From: Macrophomina tecta
Lineage: Eukaryota; Ascomycota; Dothideomycetes; Botryosphaeriales; Botryosphaeriaceae
Assembly: GCA_024180945.1 (NCBI GenBank)
Contig: JAKSGN010000035.1
Coordinates: 2,852,001 to 2,916,000, forward strand
DNA length: 64,000 bases
Reading direction: 5' to 3'
Below the pieces are notes generated by a model. That model made no database searches, had not been told where the DNA came from, and saw only the letters and a list, made by a program, of their open reading frames with translations. The translations under genes were made by a program, and so were the position numbers. This document shows positions 1 to 10,689 of the stretch, piece after piece; position 1 is the stretch's first letter; the number at the start of each line of letters is the position of its first letter.

Positions 1-315
1 TACTGGCACATCTCATGCGTTGCAGATGCCGGCTGGCTCCCGACGTACCTTTACTCCAGTAACGAATGCTACCAAGACACCTGCGGAACCCTCAACGGAT
101 ACAGTATGTTATTGCCAATCTTTTTTACTAGTCCATTTTTCTGACTCGCTCCAGCTTGGTCCAACCTCACAATCACCCTCAGCGCCGCGGACAAGGCTTT
201 CGGCAACACCCTGTCCCTCACCGGCGCGACCGGGAGCCTGGACACCCCCGATGGCGGCAAGACTTGGACTGGTTCCATTAAGATCAACAAAGACCACTTC
301 CCCGCGAGTAACTAA
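1..315 (+). CDS. 3' end of an unrecognised gene (partial)
   Basis: Only the last two exons are in the window. Exon 1-103 is open from the first base (begins YWHISCVADAGW and holds Cys residues in ECYQDTCGTLNG). A 51-bp intron (104-154, GTATGT...CCAG) is removed, and exon 155-315 ends in TAA with ...KINKDHFPASN. The joined piece is 264 nt (87 codons plus stop) and in phase across the junction. The cysteines, the NLT glycosylation-type sequon and the Thr/Ser/Gly-rich C-terminus would suit a small extracellular protein, but the N-terminus is outside the window. I do not recognise the family. The intron call rests on splice consensus and phase only. Confidence 0.55.
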
Positions 316-488
316 GCACTAGCCACATCCAAGTAGAAGGCCGAGAACACTAGCCGGAAAATGGTGCCTTTTTCGAGCGGGGATCTCCTGGCAGACCATC
401 TCCGGTATAGCCAATCTTTCGTGTACATTATAATTCACCCCGTATATACATATCACCCAAAAAGGAACGAGTTCAACCACGCCTCCTA

Positions 489-871
489 TTAGTTGTCAGT
501 CTCGATCTCGTTATCCTCTAGTTCTCTTGCATTCGCCAACAGCATCTCCAACGGCGCATGCCTGTGATCCCAGCCTCCTGCCCCGGAATCGCCTTTACCG
601 GCTTGGGATCTGGCACGTTGAAGCCATCCGTATCCTTGCAATATGCCAGCCCTAGCCCAGCCTCGGCGCCCGGTGGGGAAAAGGGCGCCTCGTTCGAGAC
701 AACCTGCGCGCCCAGGCATTCGTCGATGCTGACGGCCGGGGATGAGGCGTAGAAGTCGTCGTATGCCGGATCCAGCGCTTCCTCCAGCGTGCCGACCAGC
801 TTGCCGCCGGCCAGGTTGGCGGGCGGCTGCAGGACGCAGTTCAGCGAAAAGTTCAGCAACCGACCGGGTCC
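489..871 (-). CDS. hypothetical exon(s), function unknown
   Basis: A minus-strand frame reads LLNFSLNCVLQPPANLAGG... through YDDFYASSPAVSIDECLG to about 518, preceded near 872 by a plausible acceptor (CTCAG). Near its end a second minus frame (to 489) takes over with ...LLANARELEDNEIETDN, so either a small intron or a frameshift lies around 540-570. The composition looks protein-like but no family is recognised and there is no convincing start codon. It may be the 3' exon of a decayed gene downstream of the isocyanide-synthase pair. Confidence 0.25.
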
Positions 872-1487
872 TCTATAACCTGAGGTATCGGACGTGTTTG
901 TATGCGAGTACTACCTAGAGCTGATATCTCCACCGAAAGCCAGTATTGGCATTTGCAGTAGCGGATGCCATGCTCGTGTTTGCGTTCGATTCGGCAGCGG
1001 GCCAATTCTCGCCTGGCGGGGCTCTTGGCTCCCGCCCCTCTTAACCGACGGGAACAATACTCCGCGGTCGCGGGAGGCTTTGTAGAAAGAGTTTAGGTTC
1101 AAGGCTCGTTTAGTCGTTGTTTCGGTAAAAGCTTAATTCCCACGACGATTACACCTGTTTTGGCCGACTGATGCGGAACTCTCTGGCAAATAGTTCGAGG
1201 GCCTTTCCAAAATTGCAAGACAATCGTAGGAGGGAGATTCTATCAGTTCCACCGTTGGACAGACCACCAGCCATTTCAATCCGAGGGGTTATACATGCGC
1301 TAAAACGAGAAATTTTGCGAACCATGGCATCCGTTTAAATGCTCATCAACTGACGCATGACCGCATCATCGGGAAAAATAGCGGAAAGCCTCACAATGGC
1401 CGAAACCAATTTCCTAATCTAAGGTTCTGTACTTTCTCAATTGCGGTGTTGACATTGCTTGGCCTTGAGCATGGACCCACATGCTCC

Positions 1488-2803
1488 TCACGCCGAGCTA
1501 CTTTTTAAGCTGAAGAATCCCAAAGTCCTTATGCTTTTGAACCTCAGAATCAGTGTTGCCAACTTTTCCTCGTCATTCTTGCTCAGACTGACAGGATGAG
1601 GTGACGCCGTCTTCAGAATAAGTCCGTCGTACTCGTGGTCGATCTCAACGGGCGCCTCCAGTTCGAAAAGCGGGCTTCTTTCCCTAAAGTAGTACGGCCT
1701 CCCATCTCTCTCAATTACATCATACTTTTTGCGGAACTCTTCCGAATGGCCTGTCCGTATTTCTCCGGTTCCCAGAACCGCAACGCTGCAATGCCATGGC
1801 GTTCCTCTGGACTTGGAGTCGTAGGGCAGTAACGGAATCGAGATTTTGGTCTTGCCAGTCGACTGATGGATGGACAAGCGGATCGCCCATCCATACCTGT
1901 CACGGATCAGGTGTTCATAAGCCTGTAGGAAATTTTAGCTTCCGATAAAGGATGGCGAATGGTGAGAGCTACAAGCAATCGCCTAATCATTCCCTTGGCC
2001 ACATTTTGAACAACTTCTTTGTACGCTGTTGGCGATGAGAGAACCTGCTCGTTGATGTTTGCACCCCATTTGAGATCTTCATCAACGAGTTGAACATAGC
2101 CTCTATAGGTCAGATTGGTATCCGCGTTGCTCCGGATCTCTTCCTCGACATTGAATTCCGCTGCAAGAAAACTTGTCTCCAACTGCTCCCGCCAAAGAGG
2201 TACGGAAGCCAGGTACGCTTCTTTGGTAAGTTTGATGGTATTGTCGGCAGACAGAAGGTCTGGAAGTCGTAGAAAGCGGATTGAATTGAACCCTTTGTGT
2301 GCCGCCAGCTGCCGGAGCTCAACACCGTAGTCATAGTATTCCTCGTCCGGGATCCCTACCAGGTCTTGAATACTTTGTTAACGCGGGGCGAGATGTCACT
2401 CTGAAAAATACAACTCCATACCGTTATATACAGGACCATCAGCTATGAGATGCACCCGTGCACCAAACATGTAAACTTTTCTGATCTCTTCGCATAGATG
2501 GTTGAGGCGTGCGAGTCCAAGTTCCTCACCAAGGTCGGGATGTCGTCCGATGACTTTTTCAGTATTCCTGTTTTTCCACGGGAACGCAGGAAGCACCAAA
2601 GTGATCTCCCGTCGTTCACCGATGAAGTTCTCGAGTTTCTCTCGGGCGTCATGTTTGAAAACTTCTGTTTCGTGGGAAGGGTCATCATTCGCGTGTTGTG
2701 AGAAACGCTTCAAGATGCCGATTACGTCTTCAACGACGTTGCGAGTTGGTTCTTCAAAGGACATTGAGGATGGGCTGGAGGAAATGTTGGAGGCATAATC
2801 CAT
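1488..2803 (-). CDS. isocyanide synthase family protein (DIT1/PvcA), downstream copy
   Basis: Exons 2803-2422, 2364-1973 and 1922-1488 (introns of 57 and 50 bp) join in phase to give 402 residues. The start is the first ATG of the frame, which makes it almost equal to its neighbour (401). The conserved block LVLPAFPWKNRNTEKVIG, then PDLGEELGLARLNHLC and HLIADGPVYND followed by LVGIPDE, is typical of the DIT1/PvcA family (Pfam PF05141). In that family bacterial PvcA/IsnA and fungal homologues turn an amino-acid amine into an isonitrile, while yeast Dit1 acts on tyrosine. The C-terminal part (RPYYFRERSPLF) matches that of the neighbour. Both introns sit at the same places as in the upstream paralogue. 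No oxygenase or NRPS domain is fused. Substrate and product cannot be read from the sequence. Confidence 0.85.
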
Positions 2804-2889
2804 GGATGGGAGGCAAACCAATTTAATGCCGGTGCCATATCTAATTGCTGCCAAGAGCCGAGGGGTGTTGCATCCGTGTTGCTCCCGAC

Positions 2890-4201
2890 TCAAAACCCTT
2901 GCAGCTCCACACGGTTGTGCATGAGCGCCAAGGACACTAGCCTCTTCCGATCCTGTTCTCCGATAACGTCTTCAGCTGCCTTTCTCTCATCAAAATTCCT
3001 AATTACTAGCGTTCCTCCGTAGTGATGCTCCAGGCGGACATTGGAATCCCATTGGAATAGATCTGACTTCTCCCTGAAGCAGTACGGTTTCCCGTCCTTC
3101 AAGACAAGATCATGCGAGCCCCTGAGGTCCGAGACGTGTGCAGTCTTGAATTTTCCCTGCGTAGAGACTGCGATGGCACAGTTCCACGGAGACATTGAAA
3201 ATCCCTCACGTTGAGGAATGAGCGGCATGGAAAGCTTTGTTGCTCCCGATGACGGGTGAATGGAAAGGCGGACATAGTCCGGATATACTTGGCGAATCAG
3301 CTTTGCGTATGCCTGGTAACTGCAAGTTAGTCGGCATTCGCGTAGCACGCTGAAGGTTTGGTTCCTTACAACACCCCCTGCAATCATCTCCTTTCCGATT
3401 GCTTTTACTTTTGCTTTATACTTCTTGCGGCTCGGAAGCCATGCCACCACCGGACTGTGGATCAAGTCCTTGGTGAGAAACTTGGAGTATCCAAGATATG
3501 TCCGCATGTAGTCTTCGTCCGTCTTCAGGAATGCGTCGGCGTCGAAGGATGGATCTCCGTAGCGTAGAGCAAGCTCTCGGCGGGCCGTCTCGCAAAGCCT
3601 CAGATAGTCCTCTTTCGATATTCGAGACTCATTGTAGATGCCCAGTAAATTCATCAAGCGTGCAAATTTGATACAAGAGTATCCGCGCTCTTCTGCGAGC
3701 GCTCGGATCGCTGATCCGTAATTCCACGCGTCCTCGTCGGGTATTCCCAGGATATCTGTGAGTATTAGCTTTGAACCATGGAAAATATTTGGGTGAGCTC
3801 TTACCGTTGTAGCAGAGGCCATCAGTAGCTATCACTACCATGGCCCCAGGCTCATAGACTCTTCTGACAGACTGACACAGATCATTAATCCGCGCCAAGG
3901 CCAACTCCTCTCCCAGATCCGGCGCGGGGCCGAGGACTTTGTCAATCCTGTTGATACTTTTCCAAGGAAAAGAAGGGAGTACCATTGGGATAATTCTGCC
4001 TTCGTTGGCGTGCTTTTCGACGATAGGCCCAAAAGTTGCCCTCCCCAGCCAGCCGCCTTTCTCAGGCGCGGACGGGCTTTCTTCGTGCATGCCATAGCTT
4101 TCAATGACTTTAAGGATCTCGATCGCCGTTTGTGATAGGGTAACGCCATAACCACTGTCGGATCGCTCTCTGTAAGGATTATGAGGAGCCATTATAACCA
4201 C
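2890..4201 (-). CDS. isocyanide synthase family protein (DIT1/PvcA), upstream copy
   Basis: Exons 4201-3805, 3755-3370 and 3312-2890 (introns of 49 and 57 bp) join in phase to 401 residues. A second ATG three codons in (4192) is also possible. The family signature is clear: [20 protein letters not shown] at about residues 71-90, [16 protein letters not shown] at 94-109, [11 protein letters not shown] at 123-133, and a C-terminal [15 protein letters not shown] block. Family knowledge (PF05141; bacterial PvcA/IsnA, yeast Dit1, fungal isocyanide synthases) points to isonitrile or N-formyl formation on an amino acid in the cytosol. It is transcribed away from the MFS transporter at 5182, with a shared 980-bp promoter region. 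Its TGA lies only 86 bp before the ATG of the second copy. The second intron is a multiple of three and lacks stops, so retention would not break the frame. Confidence 0.87.
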
Positions 4202-5181
4202 AGCAGAAATAGCGCAAAGTCTTGATTTCCGTATGAGCTATCTGCAGTGGATTGCATCTCTTTAACTTCTCAGGTTTCAGACACTGCCAAAATGCCGTCA
4301 GTTACCACATAACAGCACAGAAGGTAGGACCTCCGAACTTTTATTGCTTGGCAGCACGTCATCTTGCGGCGTTCGTAAAATTGTTCCCTCAGTGCTCCTC
4401 GGCGAGCTCCGCAACTCCTTTAAGCCTCAATTCCGCAGTAGGTATTAATTGAATCCCTGCCTGATAGCTTTAGTCCACTAAAGATTCAACCGCTCAAGCG
4501 CAAATCCGGGAGTGAGCCGAAGCATTTGCCCGGAGGTAAATTGGACCAGACATTCACATCCAGACGACTGCTTAAACTCCCCGTGAGCCCTTAAATATCA
4601 TACTACCCCCGCTGGAACCGATACAAGAGTTGGAGTAGCAGAGCTTGTTTCGTTGTGCCGCAACTGCTGGTATTTTCGACAAGGAGCTTTCGGATCGGCC
4701 CTACGCACAACTGTTCCAGCAATAACCGCCGATACCCGAAGTTTCCCTCCACGGTGTGGGTCAAGAAATGACCACAGAATACGGTCTGAAGCGAGGAGCC
4801 TAACCAAAAACAACTGTTCAGTGTGGACTTTGCCGGGTGAAACACCTTTGGCCAATGGAATGGCGACTAATGTCTCATTTTTGCATGCCTATCGAAGAGA
4901 AACAGGCAACTCACCCCGCGCATTTTGTAGATAGCCGCAATAATGATGATCTCTTCTCCGTCAAGCTACCGATGGCTGGCGGATAAGAGTGGTGTAATAC
5001 CGAGCACTTATTAGTACTGCAGGGATTATGAATAAGGCCTCTCTGAAATAGGCACGCAGCACGCCTACGATCACTGCCTATCACAACTCCGGCTGATAAA
5101 CAGAGGCTCTGGCGCTTTCCAAGTACTCCAACCTTACAACGAGAACTACAATTTCTGGGAGTGACCCCACCTGCGAGCACC
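4202..5181. promoter_or_regulatory. shared upstream region between isocyanide synthase and transporter
   Basis: This 980-bp gap separates two divergently transcribed genes and so should hold both promoters. I see no protein-like frame in it. Divergent spacing of this kind is common inside fungal metabolite clusters. No specific operator could be assigned by eye. Confidence 0.4.
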
Positions 5182-6554
5182 ATGGACGCAGAGAAATCAC
5201 CCTCTTCAGGGTCAACATCCCAGGACGATACAACTGGAAGCAACTCCCCAGCTGACGTTCCCGATGGAGGTCTGGTTGCTTGGTCACAAGTGTTTGCCGG
5301 CCACCTCGTGGTCTTCAACTGCTGGGGTTACATCTCCTCGTGAGTACGAGTCCAACCCATAAACGCGTGCTGACCCGCTGACCCCATGCCGCGCACTCGG
5401 CAGGTTTGGCTTCTTCCAGCGCTATTACGTCGACGAGCTTGGCATTCCATCGGTCAAAGCTTCCTGGATCGGCTCGATGCAAATGTTCCTTGTCTTCCTC
5501 CTGAGCGCCTTCTCGGGCCGCGCCCTCGATGCCGGGCATTTCAAGATAACGCTGATGGTCGGGTGCTTTCTCCAGGTCTTCGGTGCGGCGATGGTGTCAC
5601 TGGCCACCACGTTTTGGCAAATCTTCCTTGCCCAGGGTCTGTGCAGCGGAATTGGCCACGGTCTCGTCTTCTCCCCCGTCATCTCGTTGCTGTCGACCTA
5701 CTTCAGCAAGCGCCGCGTGATGGCTGTTTCATTAGCCGCTTGCGGAGCTGCAACAGGCGGCATGATCTTTCCGGCCATTGCGTACTCATGTCTACAAACG
5801 ATTGGGTTTGCCTGGACGGTCCGTGTAATGGCATTGGTGGTATTTGCAAACAGCGTTTACATTGTTCTCGCGATGCGAACCAGAATCCCGCCCCGCAAGC
5901 TTGCACCTTTCATTGAATTCAAGGCTTTGAAAGAAGTCCCCTTCACGCTTTTCACTCTGGGGTGCTTCATCGAGCTCTGGGGTCTTTACTTTGCCTACTT
6001 TTTTGTGAGTCTCGTGTGCATCATGAAACTGCGCTCCTGCTGAAGCATATCAGATCAACACGTATGCTCGGGAGTACTTCGACTACTCGCAGCGGGACTC
6101 CTTAATCCTCTTGCTTGTCATGAATGGTATTGGTGTCATCGGCCGTGTGGCCCCCGCAATACTGGCAGACCGCTATTGTGGGCCTCTGCTCATGTTCATA
6201 CCTGTCGTTGCCTCGAGCGGGGTCATGCTGCTGTGTTGGATAGCCGTCGACTCGCGCACCGGATTGGTGGTGTGGGCCGCATTCTACGGTTTCTTTGCGA
6301 ATGCTGTCCAAAGCCAGTTCCCAGCATCAGCTGGTCTTTTTGCGCTCAAGAATCTGGGTAAGGCTGGAAGCCGAGTGGGCATGATCTTTACTGTCGTCAG
6401 TATTTCCTGCCTGACCGGGCCTCCGATCGGTGCGCGGTTGGTAGCCCCGAATGGAGGGAACTACCTGTATGCACAAATATTCGGCGGCGTTACAATGGTC
6501 GTTGGTGCATGCATTCTTACAATAGCAGCCCACCGACTCAGGAAAGACGGATAG
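5182..6554 (+). CDS. MFS transporter, monocarboxylate-type (MCT/MCH-like)
   Basis: Exons 5182-5339, 5404-6004 and 6054-6554 (introns of 64 and 49 bp) give 419 residues. After a hydrophilic N-terminus rich in Ser/Asp/Thr comes VPDGGLVAWSQVFAGHLVVF, the hallmark start of the fungal monocarboxylate-transporter-like MFS group. This is followed by FGFFQRYYVDELG, a run of hydrophobic segments, the signature-like SLLSTYFSKRRVMA and a second half with GRVAPAILADRYCGPL. Length and segment number fit a 12-helix plasma- or vacuolar-membrane carrier. The gene is divergent from the isocyanide-synthase pair, so a role in exporting or compartmenting that pathway's product is a reasonable inference. The substrate cannot be predicted and some members of this group carry nicotinate or riboflavin. 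It appears fully intact. Confidence 0.85.
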
Positions 6555-6576
6555 GACTAGTAGGGCCTTCATCCAT

Positions 6577-7112
6577 TCACAGCTCCCACCAGGCTAAATT
6601 GCGAGAGCTACCCGGGTGCATCGCACCCTCGCGAGACGTGCTTTCCAATGCGAGAAATGCATGAGAACGGGTATATGTACTGTTTGCGGAGAATACTACT
6701 CGCTTTGGAGAGTATGCATCCTCATGACTGCCCCAACCGCCACAGGCATTGGCAGCCTGGTGGCACTGCCGTAAAAACGCAGCCGACAGAAATTTTTTTT
6801 CCATGCCTCGAGATCCAATGAGGTATGTGAGATCCAAAAATCCAACCTCTTCGTCGCTATTGGAAAAGCCTGTCTCTGTCAGCAATTGATCAAATACACG
6901 CCCATATACTTGTTCATCACCGAGTGCGCCTAGTCGCACCAAATGTATACAAAAATCAAATGGCGGGGAAATGAAACTGCCTTCCGCACGTGAATGTCCT
7001 CAAGACTGGGCCATTCTTGTGCCGGGATGACCGCATCAACTCTCCACAATTTATAAGGATACCCCTTTTTGCGCGTACTTGGTCCGACCTGGTCAGTTCG
7101 GTTATAAATCAA
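6577..7112 (-). CDS. hypothetical, possibly two exons; unrecognised
   Basis: Two minus-strand frames follow each other: 7112-6930 (contains KLWRVDAVIPAQEWPSLED) and 6942-6577 (contains LGALGDEQVYGRVFDQLL and SNSDEEVGFLDLTYLIGS). They overlap by 13 bp in different frames. The residue composition of both is more protein-like than random frames nearby, so they may be remains of one gene, but no clean intron joins them and no family is recognised. It lies tail to tail with the transporter gene, directly after its stop. Confidence 0.25.
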
Positions 7113-7203
7113 GCAATTAGAAGTGTATATCGTGCTTTAAAACGGCAAGAGATGGGACGAACGCACCAGTTCCAACGGGCTCGGAAAGAAAAAGTAAATA
7201 CGT

Positions 7204-7741
7204 GATATCTGACCAGGCATAACCGCGAAGGGCTGTGGTTATGTTTTCCAAGACCTCGCATGGACCAACCTCCTCGAACGCGCCGATGAGGCTGTCGGAG
7301 CCGGGCCCGCCATTGAGCCATAGCGTGACCTGTGTATTGGGGTCAGCCTGCCCCCCTGGGAGTTTGCTACGCCGTTGCTTTGGACAGTAAACCCCCGTTT
7401 TCTCGCATTGACCGTGATACAGAAGAAGGCTGGGCGGTATTTACTGGATCTTTGGCTGGATCTCTTTTCGATTCGAAGAAATAGAAAACAATACGTGGAC
7501 ATCAGGGGAGATGTCGATGTAGCCACTTTACGAATTCACTCCGGGGGGTAGTCTCACAGATGCCCTCTCTGCCGGGTTCCTTGTATCGGATGGCCACTCC
7601 GGACGGACTCTTGATTGTGGTGACATTGCGTGGTGGGGACTGTGCCTGCCTTGGGTGGATAGAAAGGGCAATGGTCAGCGCGGACGCCGAGGTCACGCTG
7701 AGTAGCGGCTGGAAGCGTATGGTTGCCTGGGGATACAGCAA
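7204..7741 (-). pseudogene. serine carboxypeptidase (S10) 5' fragment, frameshifted
   Basis: From an ATG near 7741 the frame gives a hydrophobic leader and then PPRNVTTIKSPSGVAIRYKE and GICETTP, as in secreted fungal S10 carboxypeptidases. The frame then shifts: SGYIDISPDVHV is in a second frame, FYFFESKRDPAKDPV in a third, and VTLWLNGGPGSDSLIGAFEE...GYAWSDIT (7330-7204) in another. NGGPGSDS is the family's conserved block around the oxyanion hole. The match stops at about 7204, so the C-terminal two thirds with the catalytic Ser/Asp/His are missing. The breaks are small indels rather than RIP-type stops. This is a truncated, non-functional relic between the transporter and the GH127 gene. 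Confidence 0.75.
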
Positions 7742-8039
7742 TTGAAGAGGCTCGAAAGAGAAGCCGATTATCTTAAATTTGAGTTCTGGGACTCCTCCAG
7801 GAGTCGGAGCAAACCAACCAGATACTTAATTGACATTGGTGCTATATTGTGGAAGATCTACCGTCATATCGAGTGATACCTGAATCGGAACATGAGGAGA
7901 TACGTCGGCTACGTACTGCCGAGCTTCGGTAGCGGGAAGGTGGTATTGAGCTTACTGCCTTGACGTCACACCGTTTCAGTTAACCACCTTTTGTGTTTTC
8001 AAGACCAGGTGTGGTAGCAAGGTGACAAGTTCCTCCTTC

Positions 8040-10268
8040 CTACAGATCAACAATTGGGAATTGAGCAATGTGCAGTTTTGCTGTGCCGTAAGGGGCCAAT
8101 CGGGTGCGGATCGACGGCCCCCGCACACCAGCGCTGCTCGTATCCACCTCGCCAGGATCCACAGCCGTTCCGCTCTTGATCGGCCACTCCACTTCCACCG
8201 CGCTGACCTCAATGTACACAGGTGATGCTCCCATGCTCCAGATGGGATTTGGCAGCTGTCTAATCTGATTCTTCTCCGCATCGACCCACGGATCCTCGGC
8301 AACGAGCATCATCTCTTTCTTAGGATCAACAGCGATATTCCACGGCGCAATTGGCAGAAGGTCGTGATCACGAACCGGTGCCTTCCAGCCATGGTCACCA
8401 TCCACGTCGGGAACTTCCGCGCAATGCGAGACTTGGTCTTTGTAGTTCCGCGGCAGCCGTGTCGTCTCTTGGAAGTCGATTGCGTGTGCGAAGAGAATTG
8501 GACCGCATGAAATGCTGACGCTCTTGTTGTCGTGTCGCTGGACCTTGATATCTGCGTGCAAAGTGATTGCGATCTTGTAGTTGCGGCTGGGAGAAATTGA
8601 AACTCGATAATGACCGGCGAAGGCGGGTTCGTGGACATTGGGCGTGAACGCCTCACAATGTGGTGCGGCACCGGCCCAGCCCTCTCCATACTCGACGGTA
8701 GAGGAGCTCTTGGCCCAACCAGGAATTCGGATGAAGAAGTCCAACGGCTTGGACGTGGAGATAGTGTAAAGCGCGGCACAAGGTACGAAGGGGTAATTGG
8801 TCTCGCAGTTTATGCTGATTCCATCCGTCTCGAGCCGTGATGGCAGAAGATATGCATGGAGGATTTCAATGCGCTTTTCGCTTGGTGTATTGGCAAAGCG
8901 CACAAAAGCATTCATGAGCAATTTGGGGTACGCAGTTGAATGATTGACAGTACAGCATGGCTCGAGGAAGGGGTCAGCCTGAACACAACGCAGCAAAACA
9001 TCGATATACGCACAAATTCAGGTTCAAGCCCAAAGACATTTGCATAGCGGCAGACATCGTAAAAAGGAGTCTTCTCGTCTTTGCCAAGAGGAAACTCCTG
9101 CGCCCATGGTTGATTCACCTGCGTGACATATTGATGGCTGAACCAGTCCGGGCTGATGGCGGCTGGCAGCGCATTGTACGCCGCGAGTTCGGCACGGTCC
9201 GCGAGCCCATTGTCGCCGTACAGCAGATAGCTGTAGGCCAATGAGAAGATGAGCTCAACGGAACAGCACAACTCAGCACCACGTGTGGGAGAAAGGCCGC
9301 CGATGTATTCATCGCTTGTGATAGTCCCGGCAGGCGTCCCGTGATATTGAAAAGCTCGTTTTACCGCGTCCTGGGCCAGCTTGAGTAAGGCAGGTGTTGG
9401 GTGCATGCGGTAAAGCTGCGAAGGATATCGAAGGCCTGGCCCTGAGTCAGCATATAATTACGGAGTCTCTCGAAGAACTTGTATTACCTTGAGCAAGATT
9501 GACACCGTGCTGGAAGTTTTGTGGTGATGACTGTTTTTCAGAGGGACCTCGCGGAAAATTCCCTTCTGAGAAGAAGACCGTCCAGTCCCTCTCCGCGAGG
9601 CGAGATCCTTCCCAGAGCATTTCCATCACGCTCCAGATTATTTCTCTATGTTCAGCAGCCTCAGGCTCATCAAAGAGCCACTGAAGAGTCGTCGAGAGCT
9701 CGTGTGCCCGCGCGACCCCAAACCATTGCTTATCGAACTCATCTCCTTCCTTGGGCAAGTAGCCTTCGTAGTCGTTCTTAAGCATTGCTTCCACCAATCG
9801 AACGAACTTTAGGATTGATGCAATGATCCTTTGCCGCTTTGTAGGGTCAGCGATTGCGTGGTTCATGAGGCCCTGCAGCAGCAGACAGCGTGCCCAAATG
9901 CCTCTTGTCTGGCGCGTACTCTCTGGCCCCAGCCAGCCGTCCGGACTTTGATGCTCAAGCGTATATTCAAGAAAACACGCCGCTTGCTCTCTTAAATCCT
10001 GCACCAAATCTACCGATTCGGAGAAATCCAGGCTGAAAGCTAGCGGTACAATGTAGTTGTACCAGTACGGCGCCGCCTCATTCAACGGCGAGTACTCCCA
10101 GGTACCGCCGAGCCAAGTACTGTGCTTGATGAATCTGTAAAAGTGGAACAAGTGGCCACCGAGACTATGGCCACAGAGACGCAGCTGATGCTGCATCCAG
10201 CCATTAGGTTTAATAGATCCAAGTGGAAATAGGTTATACTTCAGCGGAACAAGAGCTGGCGGTGTCAT
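8040..10268 (-). CDS. GH127 (DUF1680) glycoside hydrolase, beta-L-arabinofuranosidase-like
   Basis: Exons 10268-9488, 9441-9014 and 8960-8040 (introns of 46 and 53 bp) give 709 residues. The start MTPPALVPLKYNLFPLGSIK leads into PNGWMQHQL, typical of DUF1680. Later come SPDGWLGPES, the helical-barrel stretch ending GAELCCSVELIFSLAYSYLLYG, SPDWFSHQYVTQVNQPW and YANVFGLEPEF followed by PCCTVNH. In GH127 a Glu and paired Cys residues near these sites bind zinc and supply the cysteine nucleophile. The second intron's acceptor was chosen (CTCGAG) because it restores GLEPEF|PCCTVNH; an upstream CAG would add six residues. No signal peptide is seen, which suggests a cytosolic enzyme acting on arabinosyl sugars taken up by the cell, though fungal members are little characterised. 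It looks intact despite broken neighbours on both sides. Confidence 0.85.
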
Positions 10269-10689
10269 GTTGGCGTCGCAGAGTTGAAGCAATTTCCGGT
10301 GAAGTCTGTACACATTCGAGCGAGAAGCAGTGTTGGTAAACGCGCCAGTACCCCGCGGCCGGCGGGGTCGCGGCGATCGATGCTTGATTTAGAGCTCATT
10401 GTAACCATATCTCTCCAACACGAGCTGGCGCATACTTGCTGCTGCAGGGCTGCATGTGCGGCAGGGGTTTCTACGTATCGTGTACCATCCCACATACGGC
10501 CAACCCCGCAATCAGGAGATGAGCGCATATCTACCCGGCCGCGAGCACTGGTGGACTGTTTCACGTGCCTTTATCTTGTCGCATCCCCCACTTTCAGATA
10601 ACTTGTGATACCGGCCGCTCAGAGAAGGAAAGCAGCAATGCGCCTCCACCAAGGACGCCCGATTCTCCCGCCTTATCCGGATCCAATTC

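Noticed and set aside
8961..9013. Shorter 35-bp intron in the GH127 gene (acceptor TTCAG)
   Set aside because: It would be shorter than the other introns in the window and adds six residues before the conserved PCCTVNH; the CTCGAG acceptor gives the family pattern.
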